A stretch of 64,000 bases of DNA from Rhizobium johnstonii 3841 (GCF_000009265.1 NC_008378.1:620001-684000), one strand, 5' to 3'; numbered from the stretch's first letter, positions 17,011-26,035 are shown. The notes: generated from the sequence alone by a model not told the origin. A program made the numbers and translations.

Positions 17011-18180
17011 ATGCGCATCAAGACCATAGAGGCCTGGTGGATTAAAATTCCCATCGAGGCGAACCGTCAGCACCGCAGCGACTTCGGCCGACTGACGACC
17101 TTCGATAGTGCGATCCTGCGGATCGAAACGGACGACGGCATCGTCGGCTGGGGAGAGGGCAAGAATGCCGCGGGCAGTGCGGGCACTTATGGCACGCTGG
17201 TACACATGCTCAATCACGAGATTGGGCCGAAGCTCATCGATCGCGATCCCGCCGACATCTCCACAATATGGGAGATGCTCTATAACGGCGTACGCCACGA
17301 GACGGCGGCGAGTTCGGGTCACGCCATGCCCGAGATCGCGCGGCGCGGCCTGTCCGTCGCGGCGATCAGCGCGGTCGACATAGCGCTCTGGGACATTCTC
17401 GGCAAGTCGCTCGGCGTCCCCGTCTGGAAGCTGCTGGGTGGGCGCAAGGCGGACAGGTTGCCCGCCTATGCCTCGGGCGGTTGGGAGAGCGTGGACCGGA
17501 TCGGCGAACAGCTCCGGTCCTATGTCGCGGCCGGTGGTTTCAAGTCGGTCAAGATGCGCGTCGGCGCGATGGATCGTGCGCTGCATGTCTCGGCATCGCG
17601 CGTGCGGGCGGCTCGCAAGGCAATCGGCCCCGACGTCGACCTGATGGTCGATGCGCACGGCACCTATACTGTTGCCGAGGCAAAGCGCTTCATCCAGATG
17701 GTCGCCGATTGCGACCTCGCCTGGTTCGAGGAGCCGGTGATAGCGGATGACAAGCCGGGCATGGCGGAGGTGCGCGCGGCTGGGAACGTGCCGATCGCTG
17801 CGGGCGAGAGCGAGGCGACGCGTTTTGCCTTCCGAGATCTTGCCATGCTTCGGGCCGCCGACATATTCCAGCCGGATCCCGCCTTCTGCGGCGGCATTAC
17901 GGAGGCGATGCGCATCAGTTCGCTCGCCAGCGCCTTCAACCTCCGTTTCGCGCCGCATCTTTGGGCCGGCGCGCCCTGCTTCTTCTCCGGCCTGCACTTG
18001 TGCGCCGCTTCCCCGGCAAGCTTCATCATCGAATATTCGCTCGGCGCCAATCCGATGATCCACGATCTTGTCGAGGACACTGTGTCGGTGAAAGACGGTA
18101 TGGTAGAGATCCCGGACAGGCCTGGCCTCGGCTTCACGATCAATCAGCGGGTCCTGGAGACTCACGCGCAAAGACAGTGA
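17011..18180 (+). CDS. Enolase-superfamily sugar-acid dehydratase (mandelate racemase/muconate lactonizing enzyme family)
   Basis: A 389-residue member of the mandelate racemase subgroup. The first catalytic motif is K-M-R (FKSVKMRVG) rather than K-x-K. Metal ligands are Asp in LMVDAHGTY, Glu in AWFEEPV and Glu in AAGESEA, and Asp in FQPDPAFCGG and His in FAPHLWAG give the usual Asp/His pair. Enzymes with this set usually dehydrate an aldonic or aldaric acid by removing a proton alpha to the carboxylate. I placed the start at 17011 (MRIKTIEAW), where family similarity begins; a GTG at 16948 is in frame. It lies between an isomerase and its likely regulator. Confidence 0.83.
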   Translation: MRIKTIEAWWIKIPIEANRQHRSDFGRLTTFDSAILRIETDDGIVGWGEGKNAAGSAGTYGTLVHMLNHEIGPKLIDRDPADISTIWEMLYNGVRHETAASSGHAMPEIARRGLSVAAISAVDIALWDILGKSLGVPVWKLLGGRKADRLPAYASGGWESVDRIGEQLRSYVAAGGFKSVKMRVGAMDRALHVSASRVRAARKAIGPDVDLMVDAHGTYTVAEAKRFIQMVADCDLAWFEEPVIADDKPGMAEVRAAGNVPIAAGESEATRFAFRDLAMLRAADIFQPDPAFCGGITEAMRISSLASAFNLRFAPHLWAGAPCFFSGLHLCAASPASFIIEYSLGANPMIHDLVEDTVSVKDGMVEIPDRPGLGFTINQRVLETHAQRQ

Positions 18181-18182
18181 CG

Positions 18183-18875
18183 ATGAAAGAAAATTCCCTC
18201 CTCTCCGATCTCGCGGCCCATCTTTTCTCGAACTCGAGCGGCAACGGCCGTACGCCTTCGGAGCGAGAGCTTGCGGAGCATTTCGGCGTCAGTCGGGGCC
18301 AAATTCGTGAGGCACTGGCCATTCTGGAGGCCATGCGCATCGTCGAGCGCCGGGCCAAGTCGGGCATCTATCTGACGACCACGGAGGCGAGCGTGGAGGC
18401 AATGGCGCTTTTTGCCCGCGCCGGCGTGCCGCTTGATCCTATCCTGATCTACGAGACCGTGGAGCTTCGCAAGATCCATGAGATCAAGGCCGCGGAGCTC
18501 GCCTGCGATCGGGCGACGGAGGAGAATTACCAGCACTTGCGCGATATCCTCGCGGCGTCGGAGGCGAAGCTTGCCGCCGGCGAGGGGCTGGCGCGCGAGG
18601 ACCGAGATTTTCATTTGGAGATCGTCCGGGCCACCAAGAACAGCGTCTTCCATCGGGTGTGCAGCGTCTATTACGTCATGGGCGAGCACCGCCTGCCGAT
18701 CTATTTTGCCGACGCCGCCCGCAGCCGGCGCTCGCATGAGGAACATATCCGCATCTACGAGGCGCTGCTTGCCCGAGACGGCAATCTGGCCCAGGCGCTG
18801 ATGAGCGCACATCTTCAAGGTGCGGAAAGCTATTGGAAGGGTCTCATCGGTGGTCCAGCGACGTCAGCCGGATAG
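18183..18875 (+). CDS. GntR-family regulator, FadR/FCD subfamily
   Basis: A 230-residue regulator. The N-terminal winged helix contains TPSERELAEHFGVSRGQIRE, and the C-terminal FCD domain has the Asp/His metal-type residues (for example DRDFHLEIVRATKN and RSHEEHIRIYEALL). FCD regulators bind small organic acids and release TGGT-N3-ACCA type operators. It starts 3 bases after the dehydratase stop. Boxes of this kind lie upstream of the two epimerase genes (15784-15817) and of the importer's binding-protein gene (25816), so it probably represses the whole sugar-acid island. Confidence 0.85.
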   Translation: MKENSLLSDLAAHLFSNSSGNGRTPSERELAEHFGVSRGQIREALAILEAMRIVERRAKSGIYLTTTEASVEAMALFARAGVPLDPILIYETVELRKIHEIKAAELACDRATEENYQHLRDILAASEAKLAAGEGLAREDRDFHLEIVRATKNSVFHRVCSVYYVMGEHRLPIYFADAARSRRSHEEHIRIYEALLARDGNLAQALMSAHLQGAESYWKGLIGGPATSAG

Positions 18876-18896
18876 GCGCAACCGGCGGGAGGGCCG

Positions 18897-19871
18897 ATGA
18901 GCTTCATCTTTTCCACACATCCCCTGCACCCTGCGGCCAAGTCCATGCTTGAGGCTGCGGGTGATCTGCGCGTCGCTTCCGCGCCCGATCCCGAAACGTT
19001 GCTTAGAGAAGGCCGCGGCGCGGGCATCGTCGTCGTACGCGCGCCGATCCCGCCGGCCTTCTTCGAGGATGCGCCGGCGCTTCGCGCTGCGATCCGCCAT
19101 GGCGCCGGGCTCGATATGGTGCCGTTGGATGCGGCGACCCGCGCCGGCGTGCTTGTCGCCAACGTCCCGGGCGCCAATGCCTCGACTGTCGCCGAGCACG
19201 TCTTCCTCGTGACACTGGCCCTGCTTCGGCGCTTTCGCGCGATGGACCGCGACCTGCGTCAGAGCGGCTGGGCGGCGGGCCGCGCCCAATCGGACACGGC
19301 CGTCGACCTCGCCGGCCGCACCATGGGCATCATCGGAATGGGCAATGTCGGCAAGGCGATCTTGAAGATCGCGAAGTTCGGTTTCGGCCTGGAGGTGGTC
19401 GCCACGAGCCGGTCGCCGGAAAGCGTGCCGGACGGCGTGCGTTTCCTGAAGATCGATGAGCTTGTGGCGACGGCCGACATCGTGTTGCTCTGCTGCCCGC
19501 TGACGCCGGAGACGACCGGCTTGCTCAATGCCGGTCGCATCGGGCGCATGAAGCCCACGGCCATTCTGGTCAACGTCTCGCGCGGCCCCGTCATCGACGA
19601 TGCGGCGTTGATCGAGGCGCTGCGCGATGGTCGCATCGGCGGAGCCGCGCTCGACGTCTTCGCAACGCAGCCGCTGCCGCTCGACCATCCCTATTTCGGC
19701 TTTGACAACGTCATCGTCACGCCGCATCTCGCTGGTCTGACGGAAGAGAGCATGATGCGCATGGGAACAGGCGCGGCGAGCGAAGCCCTGCGCGTCATCA
19801 AGGGCGACTTGCCCGTCAATTTGCGCAATCCCGAAGTGGTAGAACACTACCGCCGGCGCTTTCCCGCATAG
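18897..19871 (+). CDS. D-2-hydroxyacid dehydrogenase (NAD-dependent)
   Basis: A 324-residue 2-hydroxyacid dehydrogenase. The NAD-binding motif is IIGMGNVGKAI (about residue 144), the catalytic arginine is in VNVSRGPVIDD and the catalytic histidine in VTPHLAGLTEES. The position normally occupied by the catalytic glutamate (xEP in DVFxxEP) reads DVFATQP, that is, glutamine. The family oxidises or reduces 2-hydroxy acids such as glycerate, so it may finish the pathway fed by the dehydratase upstream. It ends the plus-strand operon; the convergent ABC transporter begins 79 bases later. Confidence 0.85.
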   Translation: MSFIFSTHPLHPAAKSMLEAAGDLRVASAPDPETLLREGRGAGIVVVRAPIPPAFFEDAPALRAAIRHGAGLDMVPLDAATRAGVLVANVPGANASTVAEHVFLVTLALLRRFRAMDRDLRQSGWAAGRAQSDTAVDLAGRTMGIIGMGNVGKAILKIAKFGFGLEVVATSRSPESVPDGVRFLKIDELVATADIVLLCCPLTPETTGLLNAGRIGRMKPTAILVNVSRGPVIDDAALIEALRDGRIGGAALDVFATQPLPLDHPYFGFDNVIVTPHLAGLTEESMMRMGTGAASEALRVIKGDLPVNLRNPEVVEHYRRRFPA

Positions 19872-19950
19872 CGCCTCGTCGCGACAACTCGAAATGCTCA
19901 CTGCCCCTGCCGTGCCGCCGAGACCGCTGGCATCCTTCGGACCGATCAGG

Positions 19951-21027
19951 TCAGCCCGCGTGCCGCAGGCTTACACCGCTTCCGGCGTCAAACAGCACGA
20001 CCTTTTCCGGATTCCACGAAAAGCGAACCGTATCCTCGATCCGAAGCGCCGTCTGTGTCGGCACGGTCGCGTGGATGAACTTCTCGCCGGTGCGCAGCGT
20101 CACGATCTTTTCGACGCCATGGTTCTCCACGTCGTGGACCCGTGCTTCGCCGGGCGCGCCGCTGTCGAGAAAAATGTCTTCGGGACGGATGCCGAAGGTG
20201 AGCGGGCGACCGTCTGTCGCGATCCCGTGTCCGTTGCCGAGGGGCAGCCGATAGCCCTCGCTGGCCACTGCCTCGCCGCCGGCGAGCGTGCCGGCGATCA
20301 GGTTCATCGGCGGCGAGCCGACCGCGCGCGCGACGAAGGTGTTGACCGGGTTTCCGTAGATCTCCTGCGGCGTACCCGTCTGCACCAGTTGACCATTGTT
20401 CAGTACGCCAATCTTGTCGCCCATCGACATGGCCTCTATCTGGTCGTGAGTGACGAAAAGGAAGGTCGCGCCGAGGTTCATCTGCAGGTTTTTCAGCTCG
20501 GTGCGAAGTGCCTCGCGAAGCTTCGCGTCGAGCGCCGAAAGCGGTTCGTCCATCAAGAAGACCCGCGGTTTGCGCACGATGGCCCGGCCGATCGATACGC
20601 GCTGCATCTCGCCTCCCGACAGCCGGTCCGTCTTGCGGTCGAGCAGATGTTCGATGCGCAGAGTCTTGGCAACGCGGTCGACGCGCTCCTTGATTTCTCC
20701 GGGTTCAACGCGGCGGATACGGGACTTCAATGGAAATTCCAGGTTTTCCCGCACCGTATAGCGCGGGTAAAGCGAATATTGCTGGAGCACCAGGGCCACG
20801 TCGCGCTCGGCGGCACCCCAGTCGGCGACGTCCTGCCCGTCGATGAAGATCTGGCCTGCGGTCGGCTTCTCGAGACCGGCGATCAGGCGCAGCGTCGTCG
20901 TCTTGCCGGCGCCGGTCTGTCCGAGCAACACGAAGAACTCGCCGTCAGCAATGTCGATGTTCAGGTTTTTCAGCGCCGTGTGGCTGCCGAAGGTCTTGGT
21001 GATGCCCTTGAGTTCGATATGCGCCAT
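19951..21027 (-). CDS. ABC importer ATPase (MalK/UgpC type), second copy
   Basis: A 358-residue ATPase with Walker A GQTGAGKTTTLRLIAG, Q-loop, signature LSGGEMQRVSIGRA, Walker B VFLMDEPLSALD and switch histidine VTHDQ. The C-terminal 120 residues form the TOBE/OB region of carbohydrate importers (FGIRPEDIFL). Its ATG overlaps the stop of the preceding ATPase gene by 1 base. With a second, different ATPase (21027-22136) it probably forms a heterodimer that powers the two permeases upstream. It is the last gene of the importer operon, convergent with the dehydrogenase gene. Confidence 0.9.
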   Translation of the reverse strand: MAHIELKGITKTFGSHTALKNLNIDIADGEFFVLLGQTGAGKTTTLRLIAGLEKPTAGQIFIDGQDVADWGAAERDVALVLQQYSLYPRYTVRENLEFPLKSRIRRVEPGEIKERVDRVAKTLRIEHLLDRKTDRLSGGEMQRVSIGRAIVRKPRVFLMDEPLSALDAKLREALRTELKNLQMNLGATFLFVTHDQIEAMSMGDKIGVLNNGQLVQTGTPQEIYGNPVNTFVARAVGSPPMNLIAGTLAGGEAVASEGYRLPLGNGHGIATDGRPLTFGIRPEDIFLDSGAPGEARVHDVENHGVEKIVTLRTGEKFIHATVPTQTALRIEDTVRFSWNPEKVVLFDAGSGVSLRHAG

Positions 21028-22136
21028 CAGAGTCTGATCCCCAGCGACGAGCCGGTCGCGGTGTTGAAGAAATGTGCCTGGGCGGGGTCGATGCGTGCCC
21101 AGACGGCTTCGCCGGGACCAGGCACGAAACCGCTCTTGGTGCGTGCCCTGATCATCTGGTGGCCGACCTTCAGGTCCACGATGTCGTGCGAGCCGAGAGG
21201 CTCGATGATATGCGCCTCGACCGGCATGAAACCCTCGCGGGCCTCGCGTGAAACAAGCACGCCCTCAGGCCGGACCCCGAGTGTCAGCTTGCCGTTCTCG
21301 GCCCTTGCGTCAGAGAGGCGGTTGGCCAGCACGGCGGGGAACTCGAAGCCCGTCGTCCCGTCGCCGACCTGCACGCTGGTATGGCTGCCCGTTTCGCTGA
21401 CGGTCGCCGGCGCCATGTTCATGACCGGGCTTCCGACGAACTGGGCGACGAACGTGTTGGCGGGTTGCGCATAAACCTCTTCCGGCGTGCCGACCTGCTG
21501 AAGGATGCCCTCGTGCATGATGACGATGCGGTCGGCGAGCGACATGGCCTCCACCTGGTCATGCGTCACGTAGATGGTGGTTGAACCCTGCTTGATATGC
21601 AGGCGCTTGATTTCCGCCCGCATCTCCTCGCGCAGTTTCGCGTCGAGCGCACCGATCGGCTCGTCCATCAGCATGGCCTTTGGCCGTCGCACCAGCGCGC
21701 GGCCGATTGCGACCCGCTGCATGTCGCCGCCTGACAGCGCCGAAGGCTTGCGGGCCAGCAGACCGGTGATGCGCAGCACACCGGCGATCTCGCGGACCGA
21801 CGCATCGACATCGGCACGGCTCATCCGGGTAGCGCGGAGCGGGAAGGCGATGTTCTCGTAGACCGTCATGTGCGGATAGAGCGAGAAGGATTGGAACACC
21901 ATGGCGATGTCCCTGCCGGATGCCTTGATATGCTGCACCGGCTGACCGTCGATCAGAATGTCGCCGTCGTCGATCGTTTCCAGCCCCGCGACGGCGCGCA
22001 ATGTCGTCGTCTTTCCGCAGCCCGATTGTCCAAGCAGCACGATGAATTCATTGTCGGCGATGGCGAGATTAAGGTCTTTGATGACCTGGACGGCACCGAA
22101 ATATTTCTGGATCCCGAGAAGTTCTATCTGCGTCAT
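21027..22136 (-). CDS. ABC importer ATPase (MalK/UgpC type), first copy
   Basis: A 369-residue carbohydrate-type ATPase: Walker A GQSGCGKTTTLRAVAG, signature LSGGDMQRVAIGRA, Walker B AMLMDEPIGALD, switch VTHDQVEAMSLADRI, then a regulatory C-terminal domain (LGVRPEGVLVS). It overlaps the small membrane gene upstream by 4 bases and its partner ATPase downstream by 1 base. Two distinct ATPase genes in one importer operon are typical of a subset of rhizobial polyol or sugar transporters. Confidence 0.9.
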   Translation of the reverse strand: MTQIELLGIQKYFGAVQVIKDLNLAIADNEFIVLLGQSGCGKTTTLRAVAGLETIDDGDILIDGQPVQHIKASGRDIAMVFQSFSLYPHMTVYENIAFPLRATRMSRADVDASVREIAGVLRITGLLARKPSALSGGDMQRVAIGRALVRRPKAMLMDEPIGALDAKLREEMRAEIKRLHIKQGSTTIYVTHDQVEAMSLADRIVIMHEGILQQVGTPEEVYAQPANTFVAQFVGSPVMNMAPATVSETGSHTSVQVGDGTTGFEFPAVLANRLSDARAENGKLTLGVRPEGVLVSREAREGFMPVEAHIIEPLGSHDIVDLKVGHQMIRARTKSGFVPGPGEAVWARIDPAQAHFFNTATGSSLGIRL

Positions 22137-22336
22137 GAATGGCTGCCTTCGTCTGGTTGCGCGTCCCGCGGGATTTTGGTCGTCACCATGAAGGCAATCA
22201 GTCCGACGAGCGTCATCGTCATGCCGTAGCGATGCAAAAACAGGTTCCAGGGCTGGCAGAGCGCGATGATGCCGAGGATCATCAGATACTGCGAAGCGGG
22301 TTCGAGATATTTCTGGTTTAAGGCGCGGAAGGTCAT
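22133..22336 (-). CDS. Small membrane protein of the importer operon (67 aa)
   Basis: A 67-residue protein (MTFRALNQKYLEPASQYL at the start) with two hydrophobic helices around residues 17-30 and 36-50 and a charged end. It overlaps the permease upstream and the ATPase downstream by 4 bases, so it is embedded in the translated operon. Small proteins of this sort sit at the same place in related rhizobial sugar importers, but their role is unknown. A longer frame through the permease gene (to 23038) is a shadow. Confidence 0.7.
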   Translation of the reverse strand: MTFRALNQKYLEPASQYLMILGIIALCQPWNLFLHRYGMTMTLVGLIAFMVTTKIPRDAQPDEGSHS

Positions 22337-23292
22337 TTGCGGATCGCTCCGAAGCTCATGCCGCGCAGGAGATGGTTCCTGAGCAGGAAGGTGAAGATGG
22401 CGACCGGTAGCAGGAACAGGAACGTGCCGGCGGCAATGACCGTCCAATCCGGCAGGCCTGAGCCGACCTGGCTCGGAATGAAGGGGGGAGCGGTTTGCGC
22501 GCGCCGGTTCGTCATGATCAGCGCAAATGCATATTCGTTCCAGGCCGTGATGAAGCAGAAAACCGCGGTCGCGGCGATGCCGGTCGCCGCTTCCGGAATG
22601 ACGATCTTGAAAAATGCCTCCATCCGCGTGTAGCCGTCGACGAGCGCGGCCTCCTCGTATTCCTTCGGGATCTCGTCGATAAAGCCCTTCATCAGCCAGA
22701 CGGAGAAGGAAAGGTTGAAGGCCGTGTAGAGGATGATGAGGCCCCAATGCGTGTCGTTGAGACCGACGACACGGTACATGAGGAACATCGGGATCGCCAC
22801 GACGACGGGCGGCAGCATGCGCGTCGACAGGATGAAGAAGAGAAGGTCCGCCTCCCCCTTCACTTTGAAGCGCGAGAAGCCATAGGCTGTGAAGGTCCCC
22901 ATGCCGACAGCCAGCACCGTGGACGTGATGGCGACGATCAGCGAGTTCATGAAGCGGTTCGGATAGCCGGAGGGCTGCACCTCGCCGCGGCCGGAGCGAA
23001 CGATCTTCTCGCCGCCGTCGAACACCATCCGCTCCCACCAGGGCGCGGCGGCATATTCTTCAGGAGTAGGCGCCCCGCGCAGTTGCGAGCGCTTGGTGAA
23101 GAGCTTCACGAAGGGCGAGAGTTCCGGCTCGAAGAGCACCGTCGGCGGAATGGTGGTGGCGAGGTTGCGCGGCTTGAAGGCCGTCGAGGTGATCCAGTAG
23201 ATCGGCGCCAGGAAGATCAGCGTGATGACCAGTACGGCGGCGATCGCCACCCGGTTCAGCGCGCGTTCGGAGCGGGTTTGGACGGCAGCCAT
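22333..23292 (-). CDS. ABC importer permease, MalG type
   Basis: A 319-residue inner-membrane permease with six predicted helices. The EAA loop reads EEAALVDGYTRMEAFFKIVI, the site of contact with the ATPase. An unusually long periplasmic section follows the first helix. It starts 1 base downstream of the MalF-type permease gene and overlaps the small membrane gene by 4 bases. Together with the binding protein at 24357 it forms a carbohydrate-type importer placed beside sugar-acid catabolic genes. Confidence 0.9.
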   Translation of the reverse strand: MAAVQTRSERALNRVAIAAVLVITLIFLAPIYWITSTAFKPRNLATTIPPTVLFEPELSPFVKLFTKRSQLRGAPTPEEYAAAPWWERMVFDGGEKIVRSGRGEVQPSGYPNRFMNSLIVAITSTVLAVGMGTFTAYGFSRFKVKGEADLLFFILSTRMLPPVVVAIPMFLMYRVVGLNDTHWGLIILYTAFNLSFSVWLMKGFIDEIPKEYEEAALVDGYTRMEAFFKIVIPEAATGIAATAVFCFITAWNEYAFALIMTNRRAQTAPPFIPSQVGSGLPDWTVIAAGTFLFLLPVAIFTFLLRNHLLRGMSFGAIRK

Positions 23293-23293
23293 C

Positions 23294-24199
23294 TCAGCGC
23301 TCCTTCACTTTGTTGAGGTACTTCACGTAGATGTTGGTGATGGCGAGAACCATGACGAGCACGATGTAGGCGAGTGCGCAGGAGCGCCCCGTCTGCCATT
23401 CCTGGAAGGCCATCTTGTAGAGCCGGATGGAGATCACCTCGGTCGTCGGTTGGCTGGTCAGGATGTAGGCGAGGTCGAAGGTCTTGAAGGCCTCCATCGT
23501 ACGGAAGATGATTGCGATCATCAGGATCGGCGCCACCAGCGGCAGCGTGATGCGGAAGAAGGTATAGAACGGCCCCGCCCGGTCGATCGCCGCTGCCTCG
23601 TAGAGATGCTTCGGCACGGCCGAAAGGCCGGCAAGCGACAGCAGCATCACGAAGGGCGACCACATCCAGATGTCCGTGATTGCGACCGCATAGAGCGCCA
23701 TGTCCGGATTCGACAGCCACTCGAAGGAGCCGAGGCCGAGTGCGTAGTTGATGATGCCGAAGGACGGGTCGTAGAGCAGCTTCCAGAAGAGGCCGACCAC
23801 GGCCATCGAGAGCATCATCGGCAGCAGCAGCAGCGTCGTCAGAAGACCCTTCAGCGGGATATCGCGGTTGAGCAGCATCGCGGTGCCGAAGCCGACGATC
23901 ACCTGCCCCGTCACAGAGACGATCACATATTTCGCGGTAATGGCGAAATTCGACCAGATGAAAGGATCGTTCAGCAACTCGCGGTAGTTCTGCAGACCGA
24001 CGAAGTTGGCCGGCGCGTTCGACGAAGCGCGAAAGTCGGTGAAGGAATAGCCGAGCGAATAGATCAGCGGAAAGATGTTGAAGACGATCAGGAACAGGAT
24101 CGTCGGAATGATGAAGAGATTGCGTATCCGGATGTCGCTCATGCCGCGAGATGCGGCACGCGATTTCGTGTCCAGCGATGTCATGACTGCGGTGGCCAA
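23294..24199 (-). CDS. ABC importer permease, MalF type
   Basis: A 301-residue permease with six predicted helices (first at about 27-45) and the EAA loop YEAAAIDRAGPFYTFFRITL. The TTG at 24199 follows a GGAGGAGGAGAGG run; an ATG at 24184 is an alternative start five codons later. It is first after the 20-bp palindrome that separates it from the binding-protein gene, which suggests lower expression of the membrane parts relative to the binding protein. Confidence 0.88.
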   Translation of the reverse strand: MATAVMTSLDTKSRAASRGMSDIRIRNLFIIPTILFLIVFNIFPLIYSLGYSFTDFRASSNAPANFVGLQNYRELLNDPFIWSNFAITAKYVIVSVTGQVIVGFGTAMLLNRDIPLKGLLTTLLLLPMMLSMAVVGLFWKLLYDPSFGIINYALGLGSFEWLSNPDMALYAVAITDIWMWSPFVMLLSLAGLSAVPKHLYEAAAIDRAGPFYTFFRITLPLVAPILMIAIIFRTMEAFKTFDLAYILTSQPTTEVISIRLYKMAFQEWQTGRSCALAYIVLVMVLAITNIYVKYLNKVKER

Positions 24200-24322
24200 T
24201 CCTCTCCTCCTCCGAGAGTTCGGCGCGCCGGATGCCGGAATGGCATCACGATGCGCGAAGTTGATGCCGGGCGCCGCGCCCTCTCGAGCCGCGCCTTCGG
24301 CGCGGAGATGCAGAATGAAATG

Positions 24323-24342
24323 GGAGGGGCCGCGGCCCCTCC
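24323..24342. repeat. 20-bp perfect palindrome between binding-protein and permease genes
   Basis: GGAGGGGCCG followed directly by its reverse complement CGGCCCCTCC. It lies 15 bases after the binding-protein stop and well before the first permease start. A GC stem here would protect the upstream message from degradation or partly terminate it, as is common in binding-protein-dependent operons. No strong U-run follows. Confidence 0.6.
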
Positions 24343-24356
24343 ACTGAGCGCGCTTG

Positions 24357-25667
24357 CTACTTGTGGCGTCCGTATTTCGCGAACGTCGCGTTCCAGTCCG
24401 CTGCCAGGGATTCGAGCGCTTCCTTCGCCGTGCCTTGGCCGGCGGTGACGAAGGGATAAATGCGCTGGTTCATCTGGATCAGCAGTTCGGCATATTCAGG
24501 CGTTGCCCAGAAGTCCTTCACCTTGAACATCGTCTCGTAGAAGGCCTTGTTATAGGGTGTCGCGTTCTGAAACTCCGGCGATTCAAGCACCTTGGCGCTT
24601 GCCGTGTAGCCGCCGAGTTCGGCCCACCGCTTCTGGGTCTCGTCCTTGATGAACCATTCGAGGAATTTCATCGCCTCTTCCTGGTTTTTTGAGTATGAGA
24701 TGACCGATATGCCTTGGCCGCCGAGCGCTGCGAATTGCTCGCCGTTCGGGCCTGCCGGATTGGCAAAGAAGCCGGTAACCTTGGCGTTCGGGTTGGATGC
24801 CTCGTTCACCAGGGCCGGGAAGAAGGCGAAGTAGTTCATGCTCATCGCCGCCAGGTTCTCGGTGATCGCCTGGTTGTTCTCGACGAAGAAGGACTTGGCC
24901 CAGCCCGGAGGTGTAAAGCCGTAGAGCTCGCGATAAAGCTCGAGCGCCTTGACGTTCTTCTCGGAATTGATGATGCCGTCGACCTTGTAGCTCTGGTAGT
25001 CGCCGAGTTCGCCCCCAAACGAGAAGATCGCGTTCTCGACACCCATGACGAGGCCGTCATAAGAGTTGTCGGTGTAGATGGCGATTCCGTATCGCTTCTG
25101 GTCTGGACGGTGGAAGAACTCGGCGATGTCACGCATCTCTGCCCATGTCTTCGGCGGGGCGAGGTCGTAGCCGTATTTGGCCTTGAACGCCTCCATCTCC
25201 TTGGGATCTTCGAACCAGTCTTTGCGGTAGGACCAGCCGACGGCGTCGCCTTCGGCCGGAATTGACCAGTATTTTTTCGAGTTCGACGGATATTCGGCGT
25301 AGTATTTCACTGTTGCCGGGGCCATCACCTGGGTCAGATTGTGCTTGGTGAAGAAGTCGGTCAGATCGACGTAATGGCCGGCTTCTGACGCTGCCCCGAT
25401 CCACTGGCTGTCGCCGACGACCATGTCATAGGCTGAACCCTTGGCGTTGAACTCGGTGAAGGCCTTGGTCTGGAAGTCGGCCCATGGTGTGGTCTCGACC
25501 GTGACCTTGACGCCGGTTTGAGCCTCGTATTCGTTGGCGAGTTCCTGAAGGTAGTTTGCCGGGTCCCACTCGGCCCAGAAGATGGTCAGTTCCTGGGCCT
25601 GTGCGGATGTTCCGCAGGCCCACATCAATCCGACACCGGCCAACAGACCGGTCATAGTTTTGCGCAT
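24357..25667 (-). CDS. ABC importer extracellular solute-binding protein (family 1)
   Basis: A 436-residue periplasmic binding protein. A signal peptide (MRKTMTGLLAGVGLMWACG, cleavage after SAQA) is followed by LTIFWAEWDPANYLQELANE and VKVTVETTPWADFQTK, as in carbohydrate family-1 binding proteins. The start at 25667 has GGGAGGAAACG just upstream; five further codons to 25682 fall inside that site. Upstream lie a TGGT-N3-ACCA box (25816) and thus likely control by the GntR protein at 18183. The ligand is probably the sugar or sugar acid degraded by the genes at 14.9-19.9 kb. Confidence 0.9.
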   Translation of the reverse strand: MRKTMTGLLAGVGLMWACGTSAQAQELTIFWAEWDPANYLQELANEYEAQTGVKVTVETTPWADFQTKAFTEFNAKGSAYDMVVGDSQWIGAASEAGHYVDLTDFFTKHNLTQVMAPATVKYYAEYPSNSKKYWSIPAEGDAVGWSYRKDWFEDPKEMEAFKAKYGYDLAPPKTWAEMRDIAEFFHRPDQKRYGIAIYTDNSYDGLVMGVENAIFSFGGELGDYQSYKVDGIINSEKNVKALELYRELYGFTPPGWAKSFFVENNQAITENLAAMSMNYFAFFPALVNEASNPNAKVTGFFANPAGPNGEQFAALGGQGISVISYSKNQEEAMKFLEWFIKDETQKRWAELGGYTASAKVLESPEFQNATPYNKAFYETMFKVKDFWATPEYAELLIQMNQRIYPFVTAGQGTAKEALESLAADWNATFAKYGRHK

Positions 25668-26035
25668 AACGTTTCCTCCCATTTATGCACGCTTCCCGCT
25701 TCATCGCGGGCCTCCCGATCTGGCTTCCCGATCCTCCTGGGTGGTGTTCGTGCTGGGGTCCTCCTCGACCCCTAGCACGTTTCAGATCTCAAGCCTGAAT
25801 GTCATTACCTTGATCTGGTATTACCAAATGCCATTATCGTCAAGCGCAACCTCGGAGAGCTTTCATCAAAGGCTCGTCTTCAGGCTTTCGACGTCTTTCC
25901 CCCGCTTTTGCGGGCCTGCCGACGCAGTCTTGTCGGTCCGTCTCACATTCATCATCGCCGATCCAGACCACAATACAAGAATATATTACCGGCATTGGTC
26001 TAACCAGTTGGTGCGCCAAGTCTGGGCACGCCACG
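25668..26035. promoter_or_regulatory. Control region of the importer operon with two TGGT-N3-ACCA boxes
   Basis: TGGTATTACCA (25816-25826) and TGGTCTAACCA (25996-26006) are perfect TGGT-N3-ACCA palindromes of the FadR-subfamily GntR type, 180 bases apart. The first lies about 150 bases before the binding-protein start. The second lies just beyond the 3' end of the TetR gene. No coding frame in this stretch has a ribosome-binding site or motif. Confidence 0.6.

Noticed and set aside
19894..21474. 526-codon plus-strand frame opposite the ABC ATPases
   Set aside because: The minus-strand ATPases have complete Walker and signature motifs; the plus frame is a shadow.
22337..23038. Long open frame on the minus strand through the MalG-type permease gene
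   Set aside because: Its composition is that of a shadow frame; only the last 67 codons (22133-22336) have a start and plausible helices.
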